64,000 nucleotides of DNA, taken from the NCBI GenBank assembly GCA_010645155.1, contig CM021319.1:8727330-8791329 (forward strand), read 5' to 3'. This document shows, one piece after another, positions 22,160-34,618 of the stretch (positions within the stretch are counted from its first letter, which is position 1; each line of letters opens with the position of its first letter). This DNA is from Tigriopus japonicus. Its lineage: Eukaryota > Arthropoda > Copepoda > Harpacticoida > Harpacticidae. Below the pieces are notes generated by a model. It worked only from the letters and a program-made list of their open reading frames with translations. It ran no database searches and had not been told where the DNA came from. Made by a program: the position numbers and the translations under genes.

Positions 22160-25100
22160 TCAGCTAGGCGTTGAAGCGACCATCTCATTGATAGGTTTGC
22201 AATGTGAGGCTAATACTGGCTCTTGAGGGGATTCAACTGAGGGTTGTCGATCGCGTAGGTCTTCAATTTCATAGTCAGTGAAAAAAATCGTGTTCTTCTC
22301 CACATCTTGGATATCCTCCAAGATTCGGGCCACCACCGAATTGGTCTCTAATGCTCCTGGATCTCTTATTCCACTATCACTGCTTCTCCGACCCAAAACA
22401 TCCATGAAATTCACGGCTCGAAGCGCCGTTTGAGTCTCCACATTATTGGTGGTGGGGCTCGAAGCCTGATCGGGATTGGAACTCGAGATCGTTGAAACCG
22501 AGCCGTCACTTGTTCTATGCAAATCTGTTTGAAAGACATCTGGCTCTGAGGAAACCATTTGGTCGGGAGAATCTTGCTTCTGGCATAATTGGCTGTCTTG
22601 GCGAGAAATTTCTTTGCCCAGGGTCGAAGTCTTATGCTTGTGGATCCCTTCTGGAGCATCTTGGACCACAATTATCCGATTGTAAGCCTTCCATTTTCGG
22701 CATAAGTGAATGTAGACTTTACATTGAATGTACATGAAGACCAATCCTCCAGTGACTCCAATGGCCACCACGACCAATTTGGTCCAAAAAGGCCATTGAA
22801 GCTCACCTGACTTGATCTCTTGAGCGGTCTTATCAATGAGAACGTACAACGACCAGATCACGCATGTGATGGCAATAATGTGGAAAGACACGCTGCAGAA
22901 CAGTTTCCGACGTTCAATCTGTGTCATGTCCAGTTTCTCCCACTGACAAAATGGTTTCACCTGGAACAAAGAATGGAACACCTACGTCATATGTTGAAGA
23001 TTGAAGGTTAAGAAGAAAGAGCCACTTTTCCTCTTGGATAAATATTGTACATTTTATGACGTAATCTGTGTTACTGATTTTCCCTCCAAGAACTAAGTGA
23101 CCTTCAGGGTCTTTGATTACGATTCTCTTCAACCAACAATACCTTTTCTGATGAAATGCGAGAAGGATGAACGCTTTTGGAACATAGCCAAAAGGACTGT
23201 TCCTTTGTTGTTCATAAAGTATCCTGTGGCTTAAAGGCGGGAACCAAATCCGTTCCATAGCCTGTCTCTTAATATAAAAAAGGAATATCTAGGCAAAGTC
23301 AAGATAAAGAAATCTTTTTATGTCCGTCTTGATATTAGTTACATTAGACAAGAATGACCTTCAGAACCATTGGTTGATTGTTAATTCAAGACATCACACT
23401 GTCAATATTAGCTAGTGTAAAATGATATTACCATTGGATGAAAAGAAAAATGTGTGTGTGTTTTTTAAAATTGTGCTTGGTGTTTTTTCTCGGATTGTGA
23501 GAAGTGCTCTTGATGGACTCTTCTTCCGGCTTTTCTCAACAACCACCAAGGTCCAATAACCGGGCTTTCGCCTACGCAAGGCTTTTGCTTTCGAAAATTT
23601 CTCGTCTCGAAACACGTCAAGTTCTTACAGTTTAGTAGAAAGAAGAAGTGGATTTCAGCGCCTTCAGCAAGCCTTTAAACAGGCCCTTATCTCGATCAAT
23701 CAAATTTTCTATGACGAAGGTCCTCGACAGTTGTACGTCCAAATCTAAAGGCTTCCCTTTCTTAAACTTGGCGGGATATTCGATAAAACAGTCAGAACAG
23801 GTTTAAGTTGGTGTAGGGGCAAAGTTTGATTAAGCGATTATTTAGTTGCAAACTGTTTGCTTTAATATGATTTTATATTATGTTTCATTGAAGGCCCAAC
23901 TTATCATGATATGAGTCGAATTTTATCACGGTAGATGTTATGTAGAATCCAATAAATCTACAGTTTTAATTAAGCGTCGGCAAAAGCTAACGTCTTTGCA
24001 AAATTTGCTCAAACGCTCAAATTTACGGGTTTTGGGGTGCCCAGATTGCTATCCACTATTATTTTTCCAAAATTGTCCACGTCAATAGTGTTTTTTCGCT
24101 GGTTTTTGTAAGCTTACACGTAAAATTTTAATGCTTATCTTTAAGTATGGTTAAAAAATCATTCTAAATTGTTGATGCAAGTATGAATTTATCTGCATTT
24201 CTCAAAATCATTTCATAACGTTTCTTGATGTTGGCCTAATTCACCAAGTTCTTAGGTACGCTCAAGGACTAAATGAAATTTAAAAGAACACCAACATTCT
24301 AAAACGAATTGTTTTCCGAAAGATAAATGGGAATCTTGAATTGTTTTGGGTTTCTGCTATAGAGATAAAGGAAAACATACTCCTTTTTTCCAGACTCTTA
24401 TCGAGGACACTCATGACATTTAATTAACATTCGGTCTATTATCTTTGACACAAAGCATACGAAGTCTGTACTCATGTTCCCTTTTTGGGTTGTTTCTTTA
24501 GAACCGGATCCATATGTAATAACTTCGAAAGAACATACTTTACGGCCTTAGTTAACCTTTTTCGCCAAACATGCATTTCATCTATGAAGAGAGTTATTAC
24601 GTCAATTACGAGTTTCTCACCTTACAAACCATTTTCCAAGGACAAATCGATTTTTTTTTCGCCTAGGGTTAATAACGGTTCAAAGACACATCATCTGACA
24701 TCAAGTCCGTATCGTGTATCTAACTTTCAATTGTAGCCCGTCAGCTCAGTTCATATTCTTGTTCCATAATTGTCGAGTTGAATCGATAAGTAAGTAGAAA
24801 GAAAGGGCCTTTTCCCGCGGGAAGGCAGGCCTGAATTTACGACGTCCTTTTCTTTAGTTAGAAGCTTGAGTCTCTTGTGAGAGAGACAGGTACAGTTCGA
24901 ATGGACCATTTGGTCGTCAAATGTCAATGTACGGAACAAGGGCACAATTGGATTAGTTCGGTAAGCTATGTAGTATGCAAGTAGGGATGGAATAGCAATA
25001 ATTGTCACGAGAGCGAGAAATTGCTTGGTTATTGTTATTAAGTGCATGTTAATGCCACGACAAATGAAAGCAATTTTTGGGCGGTCATCGTTAACAACTT

Positions 25101-27818
25101 AACGCTTATTTTTTTAAATTAGGCAAATCATAATGACGAACAAAAAGCAATTCCTTGAATTTTCAATTACCTGAAAAATGGCTGATTATGGTACATTTAT
25201 GGCTTCTAAAATTGTCTCATGAAATTCAATAAAATTGCGTTTCAACCAAGGCATTAAGTATCGAAGCTCAACCATTTTCTTTGTATTCACGAATTTTCTG
25301 CTCGTAAGTGATTAAGGGTCAAGGGCGGGAACCTAAAACAGCGTCTTACCGACGTTTAAAGAAAGTTCAGTTGATTTGGCTGAATTGCTCCAATTTTTAA
25401 GGATTTATTTAGTATAATGATTAAATGATTTTAGCCATATCATAAAAGAGAACCTAAGATACCTAGAGAAAAAATTTTACCCTAAAAAAGAATATTCGTA
25501 TTACTGACCAAACTCCAGCCAAGGGATCTAAATGTGAAATGTCAATTGTTTTCATGAACCCAGAGTCTTTGAATATACGCTAATCTTGAAATGACCTGGA
25601 TTTGCCAAAATGGGCTGAGCAACTCAGCACAGCCAACGGCCTGGTTTTACCACCAGCGGTATGATTTAAAATGCTTGCTTGAGCAACCTTTGTGCATGTC
25701 TCATTGACCCTTTTAAACATCTTCCTTTATTGGGGAGCATAACATTTTGAGAACAGGTTCCAGATAGTATTAGATATTAGATAGTAGAGATGTATTCCAA
25801 GGCACATTGGGTTGTTTATTTTGCCAGTGTTATCTGTCAGTGTTTGAATAAAAGTTCTTACTTGTCTAAAACTTTAAACTTGAACACCTGCCAGACAAAA
25901 AGACAGATCTTAAATAATTCATAAAGGCTCCACAAAAGATAATGGCATTTCACAAAAGCAAGACCAACATGAAAAAAAGAAATAACTTCTGTTTTTTCTC
26001 TTCTCCCTGGTTTTAAGTATCATAATAAACCACACAAAGTAAGAAAATTTGTACATCCTTGTATTTTTCGTATTCTTAAACACGTTTGGACTATGTAATT
26101 GGAAAAATACATACATTTCTACTATCTTTACCACTCGAATTGCGGCAACAAGCGATATTTTGAAAACCATCAAATGTGTTTCAATAAAAAAAGGATTGTA
26201 ATATTGTAATTCCCTAAAGAGGGTACCAGGAAATCTGCTAAGAAATCTTGAACTAAGCGAGCCTTTGTTTCCGAATAATCAATACCAACTATTGGTTGGT
26301 TACGAATAAAAGTAAGTCATGTAACCAAGGACGTCATTCATAATAAATGAATAAAAGTTGTATTGTTGAACAAGAGACGAGAAAGGGTAGTATTGAAAAG
26401 TCAAGCACGTCTCACAGAGAAAATTGTTGTTTACTTTCTTTTTCCTTTGAGATGCAACGTTTTGTCAACGTACTTCATCGATTAAAATGTCTTGAGACAT
26501 TTCTTTTGAAAAGAAGTTGGTTGAAGTAATTTGTGGTTATCAAAGCTCTGTTGTGTAACTGTAATATTTTCATCAAGCAGGATTGATGCGTAAATGCTTC
26601 TGTTACCTTTTGACATTTGTCTGAAAATATACATATCGCAGCTCTCACAAATGCTTCCGCCCGTTCTGAATTTAGATGTGCGTAAGTGGTTTTGAATGGC
26701 AATCCAATATTTCAACCCAATTGAGAGTGGCTTTTACATTCTGTTTGGCGTCTGGAGGATGTAACTACATTTTGAAACGCTCTCAAAGCATTTCATTTCC
26801 CTGCACTCCACAGCCATTTTTCCGAGCTACCTTCAACTTTTTCTAAAACGACCCAAAATAATCCTCCCAGGCTGTCGGTAAATAGGGCTGAATTGGTTGC
26901 GTGTTCTACGCATGTGATAGTCTTAGACTGAGACCAATCAAAATAAAAACTTCGTGGTTTGTCCATATGTCCAGAGGTCTCTGCCAAGTTAATCCTATTC
27001 AATTTTTAGCTCCTTCAAACACCTGTTATAGTCTTCTAGAACAACATGAATTTCAAATCAAATTTCTTTTGAATTTTTTTTGTTCACTCTATACTAAGTT
27101 CACTTTAGTTTGTGCACGAAATAAGTTAATAATCCTTCATCCTAAATGTTTTACAGGAACAGGGTTTTCCCTTCTTATTCTAAACAGTGCCTTTTGTTCT
27201 CCTGATTTTAAAGACATCGAAAAGAATTTGAAAGTCCCCAGATCTTAGACTTAAGCCATTGGCCCAACGGTTTGGTCTAATAAATCCTCTTACCTTAGAT
27301 TGCATACTGAATGGGTATTTGCACAATTCACATCGTTTGATATCTGCCGATTTGATCCACCGTTGAAGGCACTCTTGGTGGACATATTTCAAAGATCCAC
27401 AGCACAAGCATGGGTTGATCAGTGGCATATTCGGCTCACTGCCACAATGACAAATCTTGCAAAAATCTCCATTCAAACTTAACGACGAGGCAGCGGTTGT
27501 GAAACTGTCCATGGCCACGCTATGAGCTGACCGACTATCTGTTTGACCCGGTAAACCATTCGAGAGCGGATCTGAGAGCACCGGACTAAAATAGGGCTCC
27601 TCAGTCATGAAAGCCAAGTTCCCACCCACTGATTGGACGCTACTGGCCATGTCTTGAATTATAAAGGGCCGACTAGAATTGGCCCTAGAGTTGGCCGCCA
27701 CACCTCCAGGTTCCAGGTCTTCTAATTGGACACAAGCTGAGCTCGTACTTCGTTTAGAGCGAGGTGAGGATTTTGTGGGGGAACCTCCCTCTGAAATGCT
27801 CTCTTTCGGTTCAGTCAT
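22160..27818 (-). CDS. MARCHF1/8-type RING-CH ubiquitin ligase
   Basis: Membrane E3 ligase that ubiquitinates other membrane proteins in the endosomal system. Coding exons are 27818-27294 (175 codons) and 22960-22160 (266 codons plus stop), joined in phase 0 across a 4333-bp GT-AG intron, giving 441 residues. The RING-CH (C4HC3) ligands are C120, C123, C137, C139, H147, C150, C163 and C166 (ICHCGSEPN through RCELCKYPF). Exon 2 encodes two membrane helices ([18 protein letters not shown] and [20 protein letters not shown]) with short loops, then a 150-residue cytoplasmic tail rich in Ser and acidic residues. WEKL, ERRK and [13 protein letters not shown] are near-identical to MARCHF8. A 3' splice site five bases upstream of the ATG (AG at 27825-27824) implies a 5' UTR exon further out. 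Confidence 0.93.
22961..27293 (-). other. Large intron of the MARCH gene
   Basis: The 4.3-kb intron separates the RING-CH exon from the membrane-helix exon. It is AT-rich. I see no nested gene, and the open frames inside it lack family motifs. Confidence 0.6.
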
Positions 27819-27825
27819 GTCTTCT

Positions 27826-30006
27826 GGAAAGGAACGGGAAATTGTGTTGATTCAAGTGGTTTCTTGTTGGAGCATTGTGCTACATGGCAAAGAAATATGG
27901 TTCGTGTACAAAGGAGCCTCCTCTTAAAAATCCATTTATGCCACAAAGCAAATAAGAGCTCTTAGAAGGCAGCTTTGTGCCAACAAATTATCTTGGGGAT
28001 TTCTCCGCAGAGTCTTTATTGGAACACGATCGAGGCATTATTAGCATGATTTACCAACACGATGGAGGATATCCAAGAACTTACGAAAACACGAGTGTGG
28101 GAGGTACAAATTTGAGTTCCAATTATCTAGCCCGTAGTTTAGTTTATCATGTCTCGGATATAACGAGAACAAGGGTAAAGAGATACAAATAAAGCGGAGA
28201 TAAGAATAAAAATGGAGTTTGGATTTACTGTAAACTTGCCGGAACAAAAAACTCTTCTAAACCTAAAAGTAATCAGATAGGAAAAAAATGGAAGGCAACA
28301 TTCTGCCCATTTTGGCCTTCCCATATAAGAAATTGGTTCCAATTTACCACCATATGTTAGTTAGTACAAACAATGTCTCGCAAAAATAGATCAAATGCTA
28401 TTTTTTTCAATTACTTACTCAGAAAGTGAAGTTGATCCTTATTTGGCACTGCTTTCTTAAGGAAAAATATGCTTTTTATCATCTTTAATGGAAATTACGA
28501 CAAGAATAATTCATCCTTGATCAATCGTACCTTGGGAAGAGCTATCTCATCTCGTCTCCATCCATCATCTCTAAATGATTGGTAGATCAAAAATTAAACG
28601 TCAATTGAATCAGCAATGAACCTTCAACCTTCCTGAATCCTTCAAATGGACAGAGATTACGTTAACTTTTGTAACAAGAAAAGTTACGATTATCTTCCTG
28701 AGAAGCTCGAGAATACCTGATTCAAAATGTCAGGAACAAGATCCGTTTCATCGGAAACAATTTCAAATTTCCCTCAGTTGAAGCCATGGCTTTAAACTTG
28801 TAATTTTGATTGACCCTTTGAAATGGATTTTGCCCAGCTCTAAAAATGGGGTTCATGAATATTTTCATTGACCCTCCTTTTCATTTATCAGGGTTTCAAG
28901 AAGACAAACTTGATTGATGCTTTTTCAGCGGCAAACATCTTTTTGAGCCACTCTTTCTTTTAGATAGAAGGGTTTTGTTTAGAAAAGCCAGCAATTTGCA
29001 AACATTTTCCACTTATGGAAACTCTGAGAAAACGTTGTCAAAAGGGGCCAAACCTGATCTACATATTGTTGGCATTTTCTTGCTAACGTTAGATTGTGTT
29101 CTTCCAAACGTTTCGTCCCTCAGGAACTGCTTTGTTTTGTTCAAGCGAAATTTACAGAGTAATACACTCGATACTTCTTTGTCCTTTTGAAAAGGGTTTT
29201 GAAACACTATAGCTCATATGTTTTGTCTGCACCAAAGCAAGTTACAAGCATGCTTCCATAATTAACTTTAAGTGTATTATAAGCTTATTAGTGCATTTTT
29301 AATCAAATCTTGGGGTTAAACATCTTTACGTAGAAACTGACATTCATATGGCGTTATTGGAAGCCTGAAAACCTTACAAAGACTCAGAAAAGGTGGAAGT
29401 CAATTGATGAAGTATGCTTCAAACATGCGTCTCCAAACACAAAACATATGACCTTATGTTTACTTTGCCCTTAGATGGCTCCTCACTCCTCGATTATCAA
29501 CTTTTCATAACAATGGTCTGTTTTTTGGTAAAATTCGACCATAAGCCAATTTTCTTCTTCAATATTTTTCTTCTTACAATGAACCCGTGCTTGTTGCTCA
29601 CTAATTACATGTTTTCAATTTTATGTGAATGGAATGTCTGGATCAAAAGTTATGGATTTGTGAAACTCAGGCTGAAGGTGACAGCTGGAAGACCTCCTTT
29701 GCAAGATTTGGCAATGAACCGGGAAAAAAATCAGCAAAGACCTTACGTCGCCTGACCCATGTTACATTTATTTCCAGCATGGTTGCCACGGCAAGAAATA
29801 GCAAAATCTTAAGTCCTTTTCCTAGACGATTATCTTTTTTCTTCTTCTTTTGAGTGGCATTATTTAGCTTAAATGGCACCCATTTTTTGAGAAATGATCC
29901 TTTTCGAAAAAATGATAGTCATCGAAGAAACAGAGGTGACATGTGGCTAAAAAGTGGCATCGAAGATTATGTCCTGACAACCATGTCGTAAATCAACGCA
30001 AGATTG
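27826..30006. other. Gene-free stretch upstream of the MARCH CDS
   Basis: No supported coding sequence. It is probably a leader intron of the MARCH gene if the distal promoter near 32.9 kb belongs to it. Otherwise it is plain intergenic DNA. Confidence 0.4.
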
Positions 30007-30295
30007 TAGTGATGTGACTTGGGCAAGCTTTTTTTCGTGACATCGTACACTGGGGTCGCCAATTTACCTTCAGTGAAATGGTATTCCCTTTTAGCTACCT
30101 ATCTTCATAAATCGGTTTTTCATTAAGAAGCACTGAAACGCGCCCCTGACTTTTGTAAGTTTGGATCAGGGTTGCAAATTAACCTCAAATTTGTGTTTTC
30201 TTGAGTTAATTAGTAAAGCACAAAATCTGCATTAGTGACCCTACCTTGCAACCTCCCGTAAAAAAACTTGCCCAAGCCCAGATTTCACATCACTA
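30007..30295. mobile_element. 289-bp hAT-type MITE
   Basis: Ends are TAGTGATGTGACTTGG and, inverted, TAGTGATGTGAAATC, flanked by the perfect 8-bp repeat CAAGATTG (29999-30006 and 30296-30303). A second inverted block (TTGGGCAAG, T-run, CG) lies just inside each end. There is no open frame of note. The terminal TAGTGATGTG and the 8-bp duplication place it with hAT elements. Confidence 0.9.
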
Positions 30296-30619
30296 CAAGA
30301 TTGGCAAATTGGCAAAGCAAGGTCTTCGCTGATATTTTTCTCGGTGCAATTCATTTTGCGCCTGTTGTACCCTGAGTTTCAAAAGCTTAATTGGTTAGGT
30401 CAAGGAGGGTTAGGTTGAAGATTACTCGCTAAATTATTACTCACTCAAAGACTAAATCATGCACTGGAAAAGAAATTCTGGTGATTGGAATTCAAAAAGC
30501 AAAATTTGGCCCTGAGCAGAGCCGTCCAAATGTGGAGTCATCTATGATTGCACCAAAAAACTACATTTGCCAATAAAAGTTTGTTTTAAGTTCCTAATCT
30601 CTCCTAACCCAGGCTTTGA

Positions 30620-30899
30620 GATCAATTGTAGCGATCGTAGAGGTTGTACGTGCGCTATGAGAGCACCTCCAAATCCTAAGGAATCAAGGCTAGTTCGAAC
30701 AATGAAGTCCTCCTCTCTTCTTCATCGGGCTCCTTCATTGTTCAATTTGTTGCCTATTTGCCTTCGTCGGGAATATGTAGGAGCTGATCCTCTAACAGCA
30801 TTTAAGACAGGATTGGACAATTCTTTAATTCAAAAACTGTTCCTGACCAACCCACTATACAAGGGTTGTACAGATCTGCCAACAGTAACTCATTGGTAG
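30620..30899 (+). pseudogene. 3' fragment of a LINE reverse-transcriptase ORF
   Basis: The frame ending at TAG 30897-30899 contains RRGCTC, then HRAPSLFNLLPICLRR, then PLTAFKTGLDNSL. This R.GR, then rgP.LFN.LP..LR, then FK..LD order is the usual C-terminal tail of non-LTR retrotransposon reverse transcriptases. Only the tail is present, as expected of a 5'-truncated insertion. The exact 5' border is not clear. Confidence 0.5.
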
Positions 30900-32699
30900 A
30901 TCAAATTTCAAATAAACGGTTATTTTATAAACTAAATTAATCACTAACTATCTTTACAAGGAATCCCATTCCTTGTAGCGGTATTAAAAAATCCGCCCCC
31001 CCCAAAAAAAAAAAATAATACTATTAATTGATTTTTAACTCTGAACTAGCTATATTCAAATAAGGCAGGTAATATTTACTGCCAATGTATACAGGCAATA
31101 CCTTAAATCTGTCTCATCGACTCATTTTTCCACTATTTCACTTGGCTTAAATTAAATTCATTTTCTTTTGAACTAGCGGTATTTCGATCGGCTTCACATC
31201 CCCTCAACAACCCCCTTTAAGGTTTTTATGACTAACTTAAAACAACCCTGCAAATGTAGATTTCCCTGTAATACATATTTGCAAGTGATTGAATTCTTTG
31301 TTACTTGTTTATAGTTCTTTCAGGAATGCAGAAACGTATTGTTTAAGAGATACTAATGCTCTCTCGATTTTTAGCCAATAACAAATATCATTCAAGGCTT
31401 GTTTTGACTCATATCTTGACTCAATGGAAAGGTATGAGTATAATAATAAATATTCCGCCCTTTCTGGTGTTTAGAAAGCCTCTCCGAACTGAAAAAGCCA
31501 ATATGTGTTGCGCAGAACATGCTCAATTACTCAAAGGGTATTGTTGTGCTCGTACATTGTCGTTTCACTGACAAGACCAAAAGCAATCAACAACCAAAAA
31601 AGAGTATCGTGACTCCATTTTGAACAAACCTGTCTCTCCAACTCATTCTTAACTTTTGAGAACTTTAACTTTCTTTTTCTTAAGCCTTGCACTCTAAAAA
31701 CATCGTATTGAAAAAAAAATCCGGTGTTAACCTGAAATTCGCTCCGGGAACAAAACTGGCACGAGCTCTTTTCCCTATTCGATTGATCTTTAATGGAACG
31801 TGGATGCAGAAGAAATACGGCTTTGTTGCTCAGTTGGATACCGTTTTTGCATAGTTCTTGGACTGCCTAAGCTATTTATTCAATCGCTTTCTACGTGTGG
31901 GTGTTTCTCAGACACCTCCATGCCCAGAACAATTTAACCTTCTTGGGTAATTTGAGCGAGATACACGAATAAGAAACCCATCTATCGTCTTAAGCAAACA
32001 TCTTTTCTGAGGCTGTGAAAGGAACTCTACTTTTAATGTGAGCGAAAGGGCAAATAATACATCATTTTAGCCAAGTTCGCTCCTGTATTCCGTTTTTAAT
32101 CACCTACCTAACACTTTTTGAAAACTTAGCTCTCCAATCGATATTATTGGCGAATAAAAGTTGTACGCTCCATGCTTGGGAGCCGTAAAAACTCCGTTCC
32201 AGTCACGATGTCCCAGGAACAGGTTTCTAATTCGAGTACTATTTGTTAAGCGACTTGTTTTGACATTTGAAACCAAGCAGAATGGACCAAGGAGGGCAAA
32301 GATCAATACATATTTTCCCGGAAAGTAAACAAAAGTCCCTGAGAAATATTACCGTTCACTTTTTGGACACCTGGACCTTGACAAAGAGGCCTAGCACATT
32401 ATCACTTTCACCATGAGAATCCATGCAAAAATAAATATGTGTGCCAATTTCACGTCTCCCCAGCTACACACACCACTCACTAACAAACAGCCTGTCCGTC
32501 AGTCAGTCAATGAAGCACGTCCATACAGAGAAAGAAGACTCACCAAGAGTTCCGTGCTCAACTGAGGCCATTCTGACACCGGGGGCCAGTCCAAAGAGGG
32601 CTGCGAACGAACTACTTTGGTGATGTTGGTGGTGGTTGTTGCTGCTGTTGTTTTGAATGGTGTTGGTGGCGGTCTCTTCCGCTTTCTTGTCGCTCTTAC
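30900..32699. other. Intergenic or intronic, no gene seen
   Basis: Includes a C-run followed by an A-run around 30996-31015. Short open frames have no recognisable domain. Confidence 0.5.
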
Positions 32700-32907
32700 C
32701 GCAGGCCTGAAATGCGATCCATTGGAGGCAAGACTGTCTGATCGAGGTTGTAGGCCAAGCTGCATGAGCTACAGCAGAGCAGAGGCCGTCATAGTGTGTT
32801 GTGCTTTTTTAGCAGAAGAGAAAGGCAGCGCCGAAGGGCAACCTCTTAAATCTAGGCAGGCTTTGGACAGCTGTCAGTTCTCCACAACACATACACACGA
32901 ATTTATA
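32700..32907 (-). promoter_or_regulatory. Candidate TATA promoter and first exon
   Basis: On the minus strand GGCGGGTATAAATTCG places a textbook TATA box at 32907-32901, predicting a start near 32870-32877. About 175 bases downstream is a good 5' splice site, CTGCG|GTAAGAG (exon end 32700). Between them an ATG at 32765 opens 22 codons in phase 0. The next minus-strand 3' splice site I can tie to a gene is the MARCH leader acceptor at 27825-27824. Joining these gives a stop within two codons, so this ATG would be an upstream ORF. The link to MARCH is inference. Confidence 0.35.
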
Positions 32908-33875
32908 CCCGCCTATCCAGGACTGCTTGGCCTCGAAGAACAGCTGAAACGGAGAATTGACTCACGCACAAAAGCCCAACCAATGACGATAGACTGTCCG
33001 AAGGGAGTAATCATTTTTGGCATGCACGCCACAACCGGAACAGATAACTCGCAATGAAACCAGGCTTAGTGCCTTGAGAGTCTGTGAACCAGACATGAAG
33101 AATAAATGAGATGGGTTTGTCTTTTAAATTAGTGACTAAGAAAGAGTCAACTAGATGGTCATTTGCATTGACGTAGATGTAATTAATGCTGCATATCTCT
33201 GGGGCTAGTTTTTTAGACGCAAAGATCGATCTTAAGATCGTTCTTAGAGTGAATTTTGGCATATATCGTTTTTTAAAGACGAAAGGCGGGAACAAACTGC
33301 GACACGTCTAAAATCATAACTCTTTCCTCCACCCCAGAAATTTCAGGGTGTCATGGTATATCGCATTAAATTGAAAATACGTTGCCCGCATGAAACTTGA
33401 ACTGAGCCGCTTTAAGTTGCCTTGCAAAACAATTATTTTGTCATCAATTTGCGGTCAATGTGATGCCAGTAACAGGTAGCTTTTGTTACAATACCCAAGC
33501 TATGATGTTTAAATACTTTTAAACTAAAATAGCTTTTGACCATGATTTTTGTGTCAGAAGGTAGGGCTTTTCACAACTAAGGGCAGACAAAGGGGGTGGA
33601 AAAATAAGGTATTAAAACACCTTAGTATTTGAAATATGTGTAAAAAGTTCGTGTTTTTTTCTGGAAAAGAAAAATATGCCTCGTGGTTCATGGCATAATA
33701 GTTTTGATATTTAAGCCCGTTCATAAACTTTTGGTTTTTGTAAATCACTCTTTCATATTAACCTTTCAGGCATTATAAGTCGCCAGTTGGTGCATCGCCA
33801 TTTAAAAATGGCAGATCTGTTTATTTTTCATCGTTTTGAAAAGGCAAAAGGGTGGAAGAGACGGAAGGATTGAAA

Positions 33876-34019
33876 TTGACATGTAATTGACATGTAATTC
33901 TAATTGAAGTCAATTACATTTTCGGATGATGTAATTATAATTGTAATTAATTACATTTTTCGACAAAGTGATTGTATTTGTAATTACTTACATTTTTCAA
34001 GTAATTGCCCCAACTCTGG
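33876..34019. repeat. GTAATT/ATTACATTTTTC repeat block
   Basis: Five or more imperfect copies of a word built from TGTAATTA and ATTACATTTTTC in about 140 bp, ending in GCCCCAACTCTGG. A weaker relative is at 7280-7350. It resembles a subterminal array of a transposon end, but I found no partner end or target duplication. Confidence 0.4.
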
Positions 34020-34618
34020 TTACAACTCATTGTTTATTGGCGTGGACGGCCTTACAATTAGTCCAAGTATATCGTCAATTTTTGGGTGCTTTTAAGCGAG
34101 CCTTGAATTATTTATTAAAATGGTATGTGTAAACTATGACTGTGGTGTGCTCGCTCATGAGCAACTGCGTTGCTCACAACCCTCCCCCTGCTGTATAAAA
34201 GCATTGTATGTCAAATTCAAGACCAGTATAGAATACTGATGGAAAAAAACCAATCTTTCAATCTTTCTCACGCGAGGTTGCTAGCTTTAGGTTTGCCATC
34301 ACCCCTCACATAGTACAACATCTTTCTAAATCAAGAAGCAAGTTCCTTCTACATAGCGCCCCTGAGCCAAAGACGAATAAAGCAAGGGGTGCCACTTGCG
34401 CTCACCTTCAGAAGAAAGCCTTTTTCCTCATGGAATTCAACCAACAAATGATAGACGCCGAAGGCTAATTGGCAGACCTAGTTGGGCAACCTATCGTGAA
34501 TATGATTGAAGATTGGATTGTTTCCATCACTAGTATAGAAGTATGAAGTTCATCTCTCTACTCACTCGACGGTGAGTAGCCTCACGCGGCTGAGCCGCTA
34601 CTCATTGTGTTCCATGAC

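Noticed and set aside
22914..23258. Minus-strand frame overlapping the second MARCH exon boundary
   Set aside because: It reads through the 3' splice site in a different frame and has no family similarity.
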